From Echinarachnius parma (taxonomy: Eukaryota; Echinodermata; Echinoidea; Clypeasteroida; Echinarachniidae), in the NCBI GenBank assembly GCA_037951105.1, contig JBAMJV010007767.1:25262-89261 (forward strand): a stretch of 64,000 bases of DNA, written 5' to 3'. The notes under the pieces were generated by a model. That model made no database searches. It was not told where the DNA came from and was given only the letters and a program-made list of their open reading frames with translations. Position numbers and translations under genes: made by a program. Shown here piece by piece: positions 48,831 through 60,020 of the stretch (the stretch's first letter is position 1; the number at the start of each line of letters is the position of its first letter).

Positions 48831-50115
48831 CCTAATCCTAATCCGTAATACTATCGCAAGCCGCTGAATTCAGATTTTGCTCGTGAACAAAATGGGACTA
48901 AACGATAAGGCACAAAATTAGTGTAGACCGAGCGGCTAGATACCAGTGGAGCACTGTGGAACATACATATTAGTACTATACAATGTGATGATGATGGTCT
49001 AGCTAACAATGGCAGCCTAAGGTTACACTCCCATTATTATCTGTTGGCAATCCTTGCACTAACTAACCAAATAAGATAAATTCAATTGTTTTCCTTTTTC
49101 GACTGCATCCCATTGCATTTGAAAGAGTATACTTAATTCATACATTGCTAGGCTATGGCAATGCTTGATATTATTAGCACGGGACCAGGACATCCCAAAA
49201 ATGTTACCACTGTAATTTGGTTAATATCACATTTTACTAGCCCAACAGGGCAACCAAATCCAACTGACTTTTGATATGTTTTTCTTTGTTCTGGGCCACA
49301 TTATTCTGGTTCAGACCAGCAAAATATGATACACATGATGTAAGCAAGTCTCCAGGACAAAAACAACGTTTTTTCTAGCACTGATGTAGGGCATATGAAA
49401 ACGTTCAAGAGGCATATTATAGCGTCGCTGTCAAAAAAACAAAATATTGATCAGTATAATGAACACATCTTACCCACTCTTTCACTTCTCAACAAAAAGG
49501 AAAAGTCTATATCTATATATCCTATTAATATAAAACAAACGTTCATGGCAATATGAAAGCTTGCCCTAGGTTTGCCCGACATAGCATTGCCCAACTACTA
49601 ATATATGCCAGATGGATTCCAAGTATTATTTGAATTGTAAATTAATTTACTACCCGGGATGTGTTAATTGAAAAGCTTGTTTCTAGGTAATATCACACAA
49701 AAGTCAGCAGACCATGCAGCTTCCTGCTAGTAACATTAACAATTACAATTTAGACCAACTCGTAGGCCAGCTTTCACACATTAATGACATATCAGGTGCT
49801 GATTTAATTGAGCTTAAATATGATACTCCTTTAGTAGAACTACATTATGACTAACGGTAACCCTCTTAGTCCCACACACTGAATAACCCATTCAACTATT
49901 ACACCCATTATGAGCCATCAGCTACTGATGCACACATATGTGCAGAGGATGAAAGAGATAGAGATTGTTCTCTGAGTGAATGGAGAGAATTTGGCTCACC
50001 CTCTTTATAATCTTGGCACCACAACAAAAGGCCCCCTTCTATCCTCTTTCCTCTTTGCCCCACCACTGGCTCATTCAATCCTCTCTAGACTCCAATGCAG
50101 GAATTCCTTTTTAAT
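48831..50115. other. Intronic stretch, nothing firm
   Basis: Isolated GGGCAA/TTGCCC words at 49240-49255 and 49560-49590 may be decayed pieces of family H. Confidence 0.3.
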
Positions 50116-50118
50116 TTT

Positions 50119-50400
50119 AATTTAGGGGGCTACTTTTTTCAATCTGATGGATATCACAAAATGTTTAACATAATACCCTATACTGTAATTTACGGGGCTA
50201 CCTACTGAATTTACGGGGCTACTTTTTCAATCTGATGGATATCACAAAATATTTATCATAATACCCTATAGTAATTTAAGGGGCTACCTACTGAATTTAC
50301 GGGGCTACTCTTTCAATCTGATGGATATCACAAAATATTTATCATAATACCCTATAGTAATTTAAGGGGCTACCTACTGAATTTAGGGGGCTGTTTTGAA
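50119..50400. repeat. 86 bp tandem repeat, three units plus a partial
   Basis: 'CAATCTGATGGATATCACAA' falls at about 50140, 50228 and 50314. Each unit also carries 'ATAATACCCTATA' and 'GGGGCTACCTACTGAATTTA'. Units 2 and 3 are nearly identical. Confidence 0.9.
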
Positions 50401-51639
50401 AATTGGTGGGGAAAATCGCCCTCAGCTCCCTCAGCCCCCATTTATTTCCTACCCTGCTAGACTCAGATTCAGACCAAGGAATAAATCAATTTCAGGGGCT
50501 ACTTTTTCCAAGCTTCCCTTCATTTATTAACCATTATGACTATGGAAATTATTTTACATTGTGAATTCCCGATGACAAATTATTTTTTTGCTGTTTCAGA
50601 CCATATATAGACCTGTGTTGGTAGGTCTATTTTCATACCTACAAGTATACTCCCTGTTACATTTTAGCACCAGTTATCTTGTATGACTTTAAAAGAGAAC
50701 AGAGCTAAATACTACACGGATAAACCAACATAAAGAATACTATCAATTCAAGAAGCAACTGATAATAATATTATTTTTTCAGCTTTTGGGAAACGGGGAA
50801 TAATCATAATCCGACATATTTAGGTTGTTATAGAAGTTGAGCACTCTACGATTAATTGTAGTATATAACCATTATAGTTTATACTTCATATGTTGGAAAT
50901 CAGTGCAGAAAGTGTGAGAATTGTTTAACTATATAATAAGCCCATCTGGTATGCAGATTTACTCTTTACCTTTGGAGTTTCAACAGTTCAGTCTGTTCAG
51001 ATCAATGCATACCTGACCAGGTGAAAACTTCCTGAAACTTTTTTGACCCCCATCAATTATTACCATGGCAACAAAGGAAATACTGGAAACTACGTTTTCT
51101 CAGTTGACTGGCTGCTAGCTTCCTCTTTAGATTTAATGCTACAAGAAACAAAAGTATTATATGATGCTGATTGTCATCACCATCATCATTGAGAGTGTGG
51201 TTTTATCAACTAATATCTGGAAATGAATATAGCTGTAGATTGAAATTAAGATACTCGTAACATTACGATAAAGATGAAGCTTGTGGCCCATTAAAGATGA
51301 TGTGTGATAATAAAATAACATTTTTGTAAATGTTTACCAAACATCCCAGCAAAGCATATATCTCAGACTAGTCCTCAAATAACAGACCCGTTTTATAATT
51401 GTATTGCATTTCAGTTCTGTCAGAACAAGGAATCAATCAACTGGTGTTATTCTGAAATGAATGAGTGACTATACTACCCAAGAATCGTTGGAATATGATC
51501 TCAGAGAGGGTTTTAAAGATTGAATAATAAAACTATACTAGCCTCCCAGTAAGACGTAGACAGACACAAAATGGAGACCAATCTGTAACGAATGAATGCA
51601 TCTTCCTAAAGTAACCCACCCAAACCAGCCAGAGTTCAC
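50401..51639. other. Intronic stretch, nothing recognised
   Basis: AT-rich non-coding DNA. Confidence 0.4.
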
Positions 51640-52420
51640 AGGTGGGAGTGGCCCACCAATTCAGCCATCCCAGTCAACCATCCCAAATCTCAATGCCTAC
51701 ATGATCAGCTGATCAAACCACATATCACATATATAGCACGCTCCTGCAATTTCCACCTCCGCAATCTATGGCGCATTCGACGATACATTGACAGGAAAAC
51801 ATGTCATCACGCAGTTCAGGCCCTGATCATCTCAAGACTAGATTACTGTAACAGCCTGCTCACCGTCCTTTCAGCCAAAGACATGAAACAACTTCAAACT
51901 ATTCAGAACCGGGCTGCCCGACTGATTTTTGGACTTGGCCGTAAAACTCCATCTGCACCTCTACTTCATGAACTCCATTGGTTACCCATTTCTGAACGAA
52001 TTAAATTTAAGATATGTTTGATGGTTTATAAAATTTTGAATAACTCTGCCCCTAACTATATGTCAAATTGTATTGTACGTTATAACCCTCCTCGCCCCCT
52101 TCGTTCTTCAAAAGATACCACTAGATTGATTATACCCACTTCAAATTACGTTCATTTTGGTAAAAGATTTGGAATATTAGCCCCAACAATTTGGAATAGT
52201 TTACCACAAATAATAAGAGAGTTTACATCTATCACTACATTTAAATCGCACTTAAAGACCCACCTTTTCCCTGCTTTGTGATTGATTATTAAGTTAATAT
52301 TTTGTATGTATGTAATTAGTAAGTTTTTGATTGTATAATTGTATTTTTGTGTATTTGTAAGCGCTATGATACCCGCGTGAATAGCGTATTTAAATAACAG
52401 TTATTATTATTATTATTATG
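51640..52420 (+). mobile_element. 5'-truncated CR1-type LINE (C-terminal RT region, 3' UTR, ATT tail)
   Basis: An open frame to the TGA at 52279-52281 encodes the end of a non-LTR reverse transcriptase. Recognisable stretches are HITYIARSCNFHLRNLWRIR, ISRLDYCNSLLTVL, LQTIQNRAARLIFGL, LHELHWLPISERIKFKICL, FGILAPTIWNSLP and FKSHLKTHLF. These are the standard closing motifs of CR1/L2/Rex1-group ORF2. The similarity is firm from about 51721. The 3' UTR contains GTAAGCGCTATGATACCCGC and ends in a six-unit ATT/TTA repeat. Endonuclease and RT catalytic domains are absent, so it cannot move itself. The open C-terminal frame implies a fairly recent insertion. Confidence 0.85.
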
Positions 52421-53540
52421 GAGGAGCGTCTATTTAAACTTTTATACTCTCCCAAAACCATTCCTCTCTTCACCGCACACCCCCCCCCCCCCCCCCCAAT
52501 TCCATCCCTCCACCACGTACTTGTTATCTCAACTGAAGTACTATTAAAGCACCCAGGTCTGTTGGCATAGAACCGAACCCAACCGAGAGGTGGCACAATG
52601 AGCACTATACCCTCCCCCTTCGCCCAGCCACGGCAGCGCCACACAATAGGTCTCTACTTGACGACAAATCAATAGTCTGATGCGGGCATGGGTGAGCAGC
52701 GTTTGCATAGAGCCAGAGATGAAGAAGAGAAGAAAAAAAAAGAGAGAGATACAAACAAAAATAAAGGGAGAGAGACAGCTCACTCCTCTCCCCCTCTCTC
52801 TATACCTCGCTTCCCATAGTGTGTTGGTATTTCTCTTACCAAGAGTGTGTTGGCATAGCCATTCATGTGTGCAGACCGTAGAAATACACCACATCATGAG
52901 AAGAGACTGAGATTGGGATTTGTGTTATCTCCTCCATTTCCACCAGAGTTATATACACAGTTACTATATACACCTCTTCTAAGCTCAACCACAGAGCTAA
53001 CAAACGTCACCTTGCCGACTCCCATTTTTCTACCATTCTACCAGAAAACAAACTCCTGTAATCTCAGCACTATACTACTACTGGGTCAAGGCATGCATCC
53101 GCCAATTCAAGTGTCAAGGAGAAAATGTTATCCTGAGTCATTGGGAAACTAGAGTCAAAACAAAGTACAAATCCATCTATCCTACTCATTCAATTATATC
53201 CTTTACCTTTAAAATGATTAAATCCTGTTCTGTCCCTAGATTTCCAAAGAGTTATTGATACACCAGCCTTCCCACAAGGAGTTTGTATATAATACAAGTT
53301 TGGAGTGCAAATGATTTAATGAAGTGTCTTTCCTTCTATCCATTCCATCATTGAAATCCACTTTTTAAAAAAATTAACAAAGTCTCTCCAAAATATTGAT
53401 GTTAATGTGATAGAGGTGCAAAAGGCTCTAATATGAAATAATAAATAATTATATATAATTACCATTATTTTTATTCCATTTGAAATGTTATTTGTATTCT
53501 CTACTTGATGTAGAACTTCTTATTAGGTTAATAATACAAT
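52421..53540. other. Intronic stretch with 18-base poly-C
   Basis: C run at 52480-52497. No gene. The Arg/Lys-rich ORF near 52680 is a purine-tract artefact. Confidence 0.4.
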
Positions 53541-53544
53541 CAAA

Positions 53545-54075
53545 CCTAGCTAGTAACAACCACCTGTCTAAGTAAAGAACACTTTTATGAAAAGACAAGT
53601 AATCTTTATAGTATACCCTAAGAAATAGTTTGCAAGCGAAGTTTGAACCAGCCTTTACACGTAATCTGTTTATGAACTGCTCTCTAGCCTAGAAAGTTAA
53701 AAAGGTAGTCCTTATACACAAGTGGCCTCTATAGACAGGTGTTCGCTACAGTACTAGTAGGTTAGACTGTACCAGGTTCCCACAGATAAATTAAAGGGTT
53801 CAGCACGCAGCCATGCAAAACCAAGGTGATGGAAAAGAGTAAAAGGTTGTCTTTATACACAAGTGGCCTCTATAGGCAGGTGCTCGCTATGTACAGTAGG
53901 TTTGCCTAGTACCATGCAGGTTCCCACATATGAATTAAAGGGTTCAGCACCCAGCCATGCCAACTGATTAGATCCAGAGAGAACCAAATTTAAAGGTGGT
54001 CTTTATACACAAGTGGCCTCTATAGACAGGTGTTCGCTACAGTCGGTTTAATAGACTGTACTAGGTTCCCACAGA
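53545..54075. repeat. ~143 bp tandem array built from family F MITE sequence
   Basis: 'ACAAGTGGCCTCTATAGACA' followed by GGTGTTCGCTA, 'AGGTTCCCACAGAT' and 'AATTAAAGGGTTCAGCAC' recurs near 53720, 53860 and 54010. The CTATAGACAGGT phrase and a left end CAATCAAACCT (53549) tie it to the family F elements. Confidence 0.75.
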
Positions 54076-54830
54076 TGAATTAAAGGGTTCAGCACCAAGC
54101 CATGCCAACCGAGAGCGGGCCGAGGTCACGGACTAGATCGAGAGAGGAAGAGCGCCAGGATGATGACGGAAAGAGGGCATGCTGGGAAGGACAATTAAGG
54201 TGGTGGAGGAAGTCGTGAGCAGATCAGATAAGAGCCCAGATGACAATGGATGTTGCCCATGTGCGAAGATTAAAGTCACTGAATCTTCAGGTCCGAGGGC
54301 ACTTTACAAACGGGTCACAGGGAATCGCCATGTTATTCACTCCCAATATTTCTGCATTGTGTCTGTGCAATTTATTTATTATAAAACTTTCACGCAAACT
54401 TTACAGCCTATATGATTTTCTTTACCATTGGAAAATGTTGCCCCCCCCCCCCCCCCCCCTTCACCCCCACCCCCTACAAAAAAAAAAGCGAACAATCACA
54501 GAATTTCTACGTATTCATTTTATTACGTTTAGTTCAAACGATTTTACTTGATAAACATTATAAATACTTTATGAACTTATCAAAGAACATAAAAACAACA
54601 AACAAGAAAACAAAATTGGTGCTCTTTAAATTATTCCATATTTAAGGAAATTGCTAGCATCAGTAAGCATACATAATATTAAGAAAGTGTAAATCATGTT
54701 AATGAAAATATAGTGCAACTCTATTCTACTTTCATATAATCATTCCAGGAGAAATCGATTGAACTGTGGTGTGGAAATAGGGCAGTTCAGTTGAATTGCG
54801 ATGCTCTAATGGGCGTTGTCACCCATTTTG
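54076..54830. other. Intronic stretch with 19-base poly-C
   Basis: C run at 54441-54459. No gene recognised. Confidence 0.4.
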
Positions 54831-55740
54831 GTATGCTAACCAAACTCTGCGCCAGCGCCAGAAAGAGAAACTATGGAGGAATCAAAAGCAACATAGTGCG
54901 AAAACCCGCCGCGCCATCGCATGAATAGCTTTATCTTTTGGGTCCGATGTACAGAGCTAGAGCTAGAGATCTAAAGGTAATACGCAATAAACTACTTGCA
55001 AAGATTACAGCCAGCAAGAACCTACGTAACGCCGTTTGTTGCGGGCATCTTCTTTTGTACGCTCCCCGCTTGAAGTTGAAATAATTATAGTAACAGTTTT
55101 GAGTTAATAGCCCGACCAAAAGCTAGCATACATACGTTTGTGTAATGAAAGGATTAAACATAGCTTTCATCAACAGACAATATGCCCGCATTTCCGCATT
55201 TTCTTCCCTCTCCTCCTCCGACCATGTTCCCGACTTGCGCGATGAAGAATACTCAAATTGCTTGAGAAAATCAACGGCAAATATAAGCCAAAATGGCCGC
55301 GGAGGTTTCACTTTTAGTTTGCCGACATTTTATTCCAATCTTCAGTATGAAGATTAAGATCAAGAACGGGGCTTTTTCGGGACAGCCCAAGTGCAAACGG
55401 GGTAATTTGCAAAGAGCACGGTAGATAGATAACGCGCGGATACTAGTAATGAAGAAGATGAAGTTAACGCGCCATTTTGCGTGTATCACGGTGCGGTTCA
55501 AAGTCTCTCCACGATGATGTCGTAAATTAGCCACGTAGTCTGAGGAGAAAAAGAAACTCGGCCAGGCTTGCGCGTTGACATTGATCTACAAAACCAACCA
55601 TTTCATCTCGGAGGATAAATACCCCAAACTAATTCAAGAAAACTACGGCCAAAAATGTGAAAGACGCGCGAATTATAATTGAACCGAGGACCGAATTATT
55701 CTCCAACTTAACCCTAGGAGGGCCCTAGGAACTTGAATAC
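54831..55740. promoter_or_regulatory. CpG-rich unique segment, candidate alternative promoter or enhancer
   Basis: CpG is frequent here (GCGCCAGCGCC, CCGCCGCGCCATCGC, GCGCGCG), unlike the rest of the intron. Two YY1-like GCCATTTT words (minus-strand GCGGCCATTTTGG near 55290; plus-strand GCGCCATTTTGCG near 55470) occur. It lies 1.2-2 kb inside the first intron. No convincing coding exon was found in it. Confidence 0.3.
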
Positions 55741-56863
55741 AGTCATGTTTTTTACGGAACGCAAAACCGAACCGCATGCGATATAACTTAATTTTGTGTA
55801 TGTTACTCCATACGATGTGACGGTACAATAGTACATGAAAGATGGGCCAATTTTAACATCTGACCGTCAAAATTGAAACAAAATATATCCAGGCCTATTA
55901 TATTGGCAATTTGGCAAAGAATATAACACTCATATTACGTAGGGCTAGCTACATCACAAACGCACGGTTTATCATTCACTACGACATCTAATTTCACTTC
56001 CCCGAACCAACGGACCCAACTTCCGCCTTCTCTCGCTTAATTTCTCTATTCTCTCTCACAATGTATATCGTGTATGTATACATGCACTCGAAACAGTATC
56101 ACTTTATTTCCTGTGTGAAACTCAAACCAACTCCACAAGTGAACATCAATTCATGATTCTCATAAATAATTGAAGTCGGTAAAATACACTGGTAGTGGTA
56201 TGCGTGTGACCATTTAATTGGTTACAATGATAAGATGAAGAGCATGGCATAACACACAGATACAAGAAAAATCCGTTTTATTTTATACATCAAAGGATCA
56301 AGCATCAAATTATTCAAGATTATTTTGATCATTGTAAATTTGGCGACATATTTATTCTCCGGAAACAAATATCATACTGAGAATTGACAAGAATACTTCA
56401 ATGAATCACAACCATAAACCACATTAGTTCGTGCAGCCCTTTTCATCATCATCATCTGCATGAACAAGCTTCATCACACTCGAAAAATATCCATGCATAC
56501 TTTTTGCTCAGACAACAATTGACGGCCCCGAATTCCTATCTAACTCCCACGATATTGGTCACACTTGCATGCATTCCAATACAGTACACGATCGCAAAAC
56601 ATCAGCAAAGCTCAATAAAGTCGACATGAAAAAAAGTTAAATGGGATGGGCTGTGCACACTCGATAAACATCGCTCATTGCAATTCGAATTGTGGCTCCG
56701 TCGCAAATATACCATTACCATTATCATCATCCACACACACTCTAGCATCAGCTCATCTAATTATAAACAAAAACAATGCAAGACCACAAAACAACAATAA
56801 CACAAACAACTTTTCCAAACTACACTCTGATAAATTGAATGAAGATGATGCGCAAAAACTTAC
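55741..56863. other. First-intron stretch next to exon 1, nothing recognised
   Basis: AT-rich; the splice donor of exon 1 (GTAAGT, minus) is at 56863-56858. Confidence 0.4.
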
Positions 56864-56907
56864 CGTCGGAGAGACCGGGCCGGAGCGGGCTGCTTGCGCC
56901 TCGACAT
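56864..56907 (-). CDS. RREB1: Probable RREB1 first coding exon (MSRRKQ amino terminus)
   Basis: On the minus strand ATG opens a 44-base frame, MSRRKQPAPARSLR plus CG, running straight into the consensus donor GTAAGT. MSRRKQ at the extreme N terminus is the NuRD (RBBP4/7)-binding motif of SALL, FOG, BCL11 and ZNF423/521 zinc-finger repressors, where it is also often encoded alone in the first exon. The only minus-strand coding sequence downstream in the window is the RREB1 zinc-finger gene. It leaves two bases of a codon, whereas the exon at 33177-34519 needs one, so a further exon of 3k+2 bases (or another acceptor) must lie between. The motif is clear; the link to RREB1 is inferred. Confidence 0.65.
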
Positions 56908-57450
56908 GATGCGAAAAATAGTTTCAGAGTTGAATGATGATTTTGAGGATGCGGTTTTTTCTGCTCACAGCGAAAATAGTCTCGCTCGCTGCATGCTCGC
57001 TCCCATTGCGCGCATAGCACACACACACACGTAGTAAAGTTTCCTCAACCTCCGCCTCCTATTCTACAACACGCTATACACAAACATACACACACAGAGA
57101 CGGAGGGAGTGCGGACTCATGAATAATTCATCAGATAGTGTCTCCCACTTCTCTCTTCCTTTCTCTCCCGATTCCACTATAGTTCTCCAACATGTGGTCG
57201 CGCCAACACGTAGCAGATAACATAAAAAGGAGGATACAGTCATTTATCTCGCACTTCGCTCGGAGCTCGGGCTTTAGAATCGGAGCCTCTTTGGTTGAAT
57301 GGTGTTTGGCGATTGGAAAATAAAGGGCTAAATAAGGGGCGGCGGAGGATTATCATGTGATGCTATAATAAGAGAACTTTACTCCGTTGTCATGCGAGGC
57401 GAGGCTAGGCTAGGCTGGAACTGGAAGTTGAACTCAGATTGGGTATTGAA
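56908..57450 (-). promoter_or_regulatory. Probable RREB1 5' UTR and promoter region
   Basis: Upstream of the MSRRKQ start. CpG content is raised near 56870-57020. A GC box (GGGGCGG, plus strand at about 57336) and a minus-strand CCAAT box (ATTGG at about 57312-57316) stand ~400 bases upstream. No clear TATA box is positioned for the minus strand. Transcription start not determined. Confidence 0.4.
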
Positions 57451-57920
57451 GCGCAAGCTATCGATGTGCAAATATGCAAGGGTTAGGTACCCAAATTGCG
57501 GAATCGGGACGAAAAACACACAGAGATCTGTAATGTAGACAGTGTTATGATGATGTACCTTTATAAACGGCTCAGTTCATAATACTTATTAGGACAATGA
57601 ATCAGATATTATTGTCATTATATTTATATGAGATAACCAGTCCTGTATCACCATTAAAACGTGTATATAGCGATTGAGGAATAGGTAGTCTTTAATTCAC
57701 TAACTGAAATATGACCTAGTCCAAATGTTTATTTTGTATAGAATCATGATGGAGATGAAAATAATCATAGGATGTACTGGCATAGCATATGCATAATTTT
57801 TCAGATTTCAAACTATTTTTCTGCTGTTTGATTGACATGCGAGAGTATCACTATCAAGACAGTATCAGTTGACATGTTCGTGAGTAAACCTGTTTGCGCG
57901 CGGCAGAGTGTTTGTATGTG
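57451..57920. other. Upstream flank, nothing recognised
   Basis: AT-rich. Confidence 0.4.
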
Positions 57921-57924
57921 GAGT

Positions 57925-58068
57925 CCGTGTGCGTGTGTGTGTGTGTGTGCGTGTGCGTGTGCGTGTGTGTGTGTGTGTCTGTGTCTGTGTGTGTGTGTGT
58001 GTGTCTGTTTGTTTGTTTGTATGTGCGTGCGTGCGTGCGTGTGTGTGTGTGTGTGTGTGTATGTGCGG
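57925..58068. repeat. (TG)n microsatellite with GCG, TCTG and TTTG variants
   Basis: About 140 bases of GTGTG with CGTGTG, CTGTGT and GTTTGTTT blocks. It yields Cys-Val and Thr-His ORFs on the two strands. Confidence 0.9.
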
Positions 58069-58347
58069 ACATGCGTTCATTCGTAAATGATTGGGAAAAT
58101 TTAAATTATAAGAGCCAATAATTTGCTACACTTTTGTCTATATATTTAAAAAACCATGTTCGAATACTTTTTTCAGCACTCCAAAACTGATAATTGCAAC
58201 AACAAAAAAGCAAAATTAACATGACTGTATGTAAACGTACACACGTGCATGCAGCCACGGTTCTAGTACTAGTACTTGATTGCATCCTAAGTAAATGGCG
58301 TAGCTTAGATGAACCAGAGATGATGGGCTGGGTTAGCGGGGAGCGGT

Positions 58348-58379
<32 letters not shown>
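58348..58379. repeat. 32-base poly-G run
   Basis: The longest G/C homopolymer in the window, preceded 50 bases upstream by AATGGCGTAGC. Confidence 0.85.
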
Positions 58380-58380
<1 letters not shown>

Positions 58381-59302
58381 GAGGGGGTAAAGAGAGGGTG
58401 ACATTAATCCGTACGGCTACATGAACGATGTTAATGCCCCTTTTTCCATCTCACCCCCTCGTATATTGCGCCCTTGCCAAGCACGTCGTTATTATCATAA
58501 GTATTATTCTGTATGGCATTTGTAAACAAAAACACAAAAATTATAATAATGATAATAATGACAATAATATAATAATAATAATAAAAATAATAATAATAAA
58601 AGTATCTTTTTTTTTAAGATGTAATTTTTCCTTTTTATGTGAAGATGATTTTCTAGCATATATTATTTTACTGATATTGACATTTCTAAGGACGCGATCA
58701 GGATTGAAATGTAGTTATGTAGTATTGTATAACCGAGATGACTTGAAAACACCAATAACCTTTGTAATAACTCATCAATACTTTTGAGGTTTGCATTCTT
58801 ATGATAAAGCAAACGCATTACCATTTACATTTCTCATTATAATATAATTCCACCATTGCTCAATATTATTGTATCAGCCATCTTCCCTCATTATAATTCA
58901 GTTCTGCAATAATGAAAAAGGAACAGGTGTTTACAACAGAATAAATGCTAGAATTCGTTCCCACAGTATATACCATATCCACAGGAGAAAAGGGCACGTA
59001 CTGTTTTTAGGATACACGTATAGTAGTAGATGCTGAAGGTGAAACCGGGGATATGGGAGTTCCTGGTGAAACCAGGAATTATACTACTTTGTCTGTTATA
59101 TACTAGCATCATCCATGGTGAAACTATCAATTTATATCCTTCAGTATGTACTGGTAGGCGACTGTGTATAAGTATATGATAATTAGCTTATTTTGGGTCT
59201 CATCTCTAGTTTTATACGAGATGAACCATCGAAAGCTGAGGGTTATTCATCCACACTTTGTTTTCAAATGGTATCACTTTCACAATCATGCGATGCTACT
59301 AA
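58380..59302. other. Flank; ATA/AAT-rich patch at 58540-58605
   Basis: An AATAAT low-complexity patch; otherwise nothing recognised. Confidence 0.4.
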
Positions 59303-59557
59303 CGGCCCGGTCACATATCGCCGGATAGTGTAAACGGACGCCCGACGGAGAGTACAAATTTCAATCCGTTCGTCTTCGTTCGTATGCGTTTCTTGTCCGT
59401 AACCTTGTCAGGCGATATGTACGCTATTCTGTCCGACGGAATGTTGTGTGCAACATGTAGCAATGGAGACGACTTTCACCACCGTATGATTTGATTTCGC
59501 AAATGTTCTATTCGTCGGGCATCCGTTTTTGCTATCCGGTGATATGTGACCGGGTCT
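59303..59557. mobile_element. Harbinger-like MITE (family G, copy 1)
   Basis: A 255 bp element between TAA duplications. The left end is CGGCCCGGTCACATATCGCC, then GGATAG. The right end, reverse complemented, is AGACCCGGTCACATATCACC, then GGATAG. Three-base TWA target duplications are the mark of PIF/Harbinger elements. No coding sequence. Confidence 0.8.
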
Positions 59558-59784
59558 TAAAGTGATGCCTGCAAAATGCTCCACTGTATTCGATATCAGG
59601 CCATACGATTATTGGTGTGTAAAATGTTTGGCCCACTCGCTAACGCCGATTAGATGTGTGAAGTTGAATATGATGCTGGTACCATCTTTAGATGCAGATG
59701 AACCGATGAAAAACCAACAAGAGAAGTAACAAACAATGGCGTAGCAAGGATCAACCCCAGACCAGTGGTAGCTAATACATGTAT
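59558..59784. other. Flank, nothing recognised
   Basis: AATGGCGTAGC word at 59735-59745. Confidence 0.35.
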
Positions 59785-59801
59785 ATGTGTGTGTATGTGT
59801 A

Positions 59802-59841
<40 letters not shown>

Positions 59842-59857
59842 TGGGGGGGGGGGGGGG
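59785..59857. repeat. (TG)n microsatellite ending in a 15-base poly-G
   Basis: GTGTATGTGTATTTG, pure GT to 59836, then G15 at 59843-59857. Confidence 0.9.
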
Positions 59858-59944
59858 TAGGGTGGGTCCCTGCCCCGCAATTATTTTGACAGAAAATAAC
59901 GGTAAAAAAAAAAAAAATGTATTGCAAATGAGCAAAGAAAAATA

Positions 59945-60020
59945 GGCTTCGCCGGGTCGCGAACCCGAGACCTCCAGATTGCTAGACCCCCGGTGCTCAA
60001 CCATCGAGCCACACAGACCC
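59945..60020 (-). mobile_element. tRNA-like SINE head or tRNA pseudogene
   Basis: The minus strand gives a 76-base tRNA-like unit: box A-like TGGCTCGATGG, a D-arm GCTC-GATGGTT-GAGC, a T-arm TCGGG-TTCGCGA-CCCGG and box B-like GGTTCGCGACC. The acceptor ends do not pair and the anticodon loop is about three bases too long, so it is not a working tRNA. An A/T homopolymer lies just beyond its 3' side (59907-59918). A tRNA-derived SINE is the best reading. Confidence 0.6.

Noticed and set aside
55145-55357. Plus-strand 70-residue ORF in the CpG-rich segment
   Set aside because: No recognised motif, no splice context, no similarity known; chance ORF more likely.
56646-56909. Plus-strand ORF beginning MGCAHS, resembling an N-myristoylation signal
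   Set aside because: It is antisense to the MSRRKQ exon, has a low-complexity Asn-rich body and no family resemblance.
57832-58121. Cys/Val-rich ORFs next to the RREB1 promoter
   Set aside because: TG microsatellite translations.
59945-60020. Functional tRNA gene
   Set aside because: Boxes A and B are present, but the acceptor stem does not pair and the anticodon loop is too long; a SINE head fits better.
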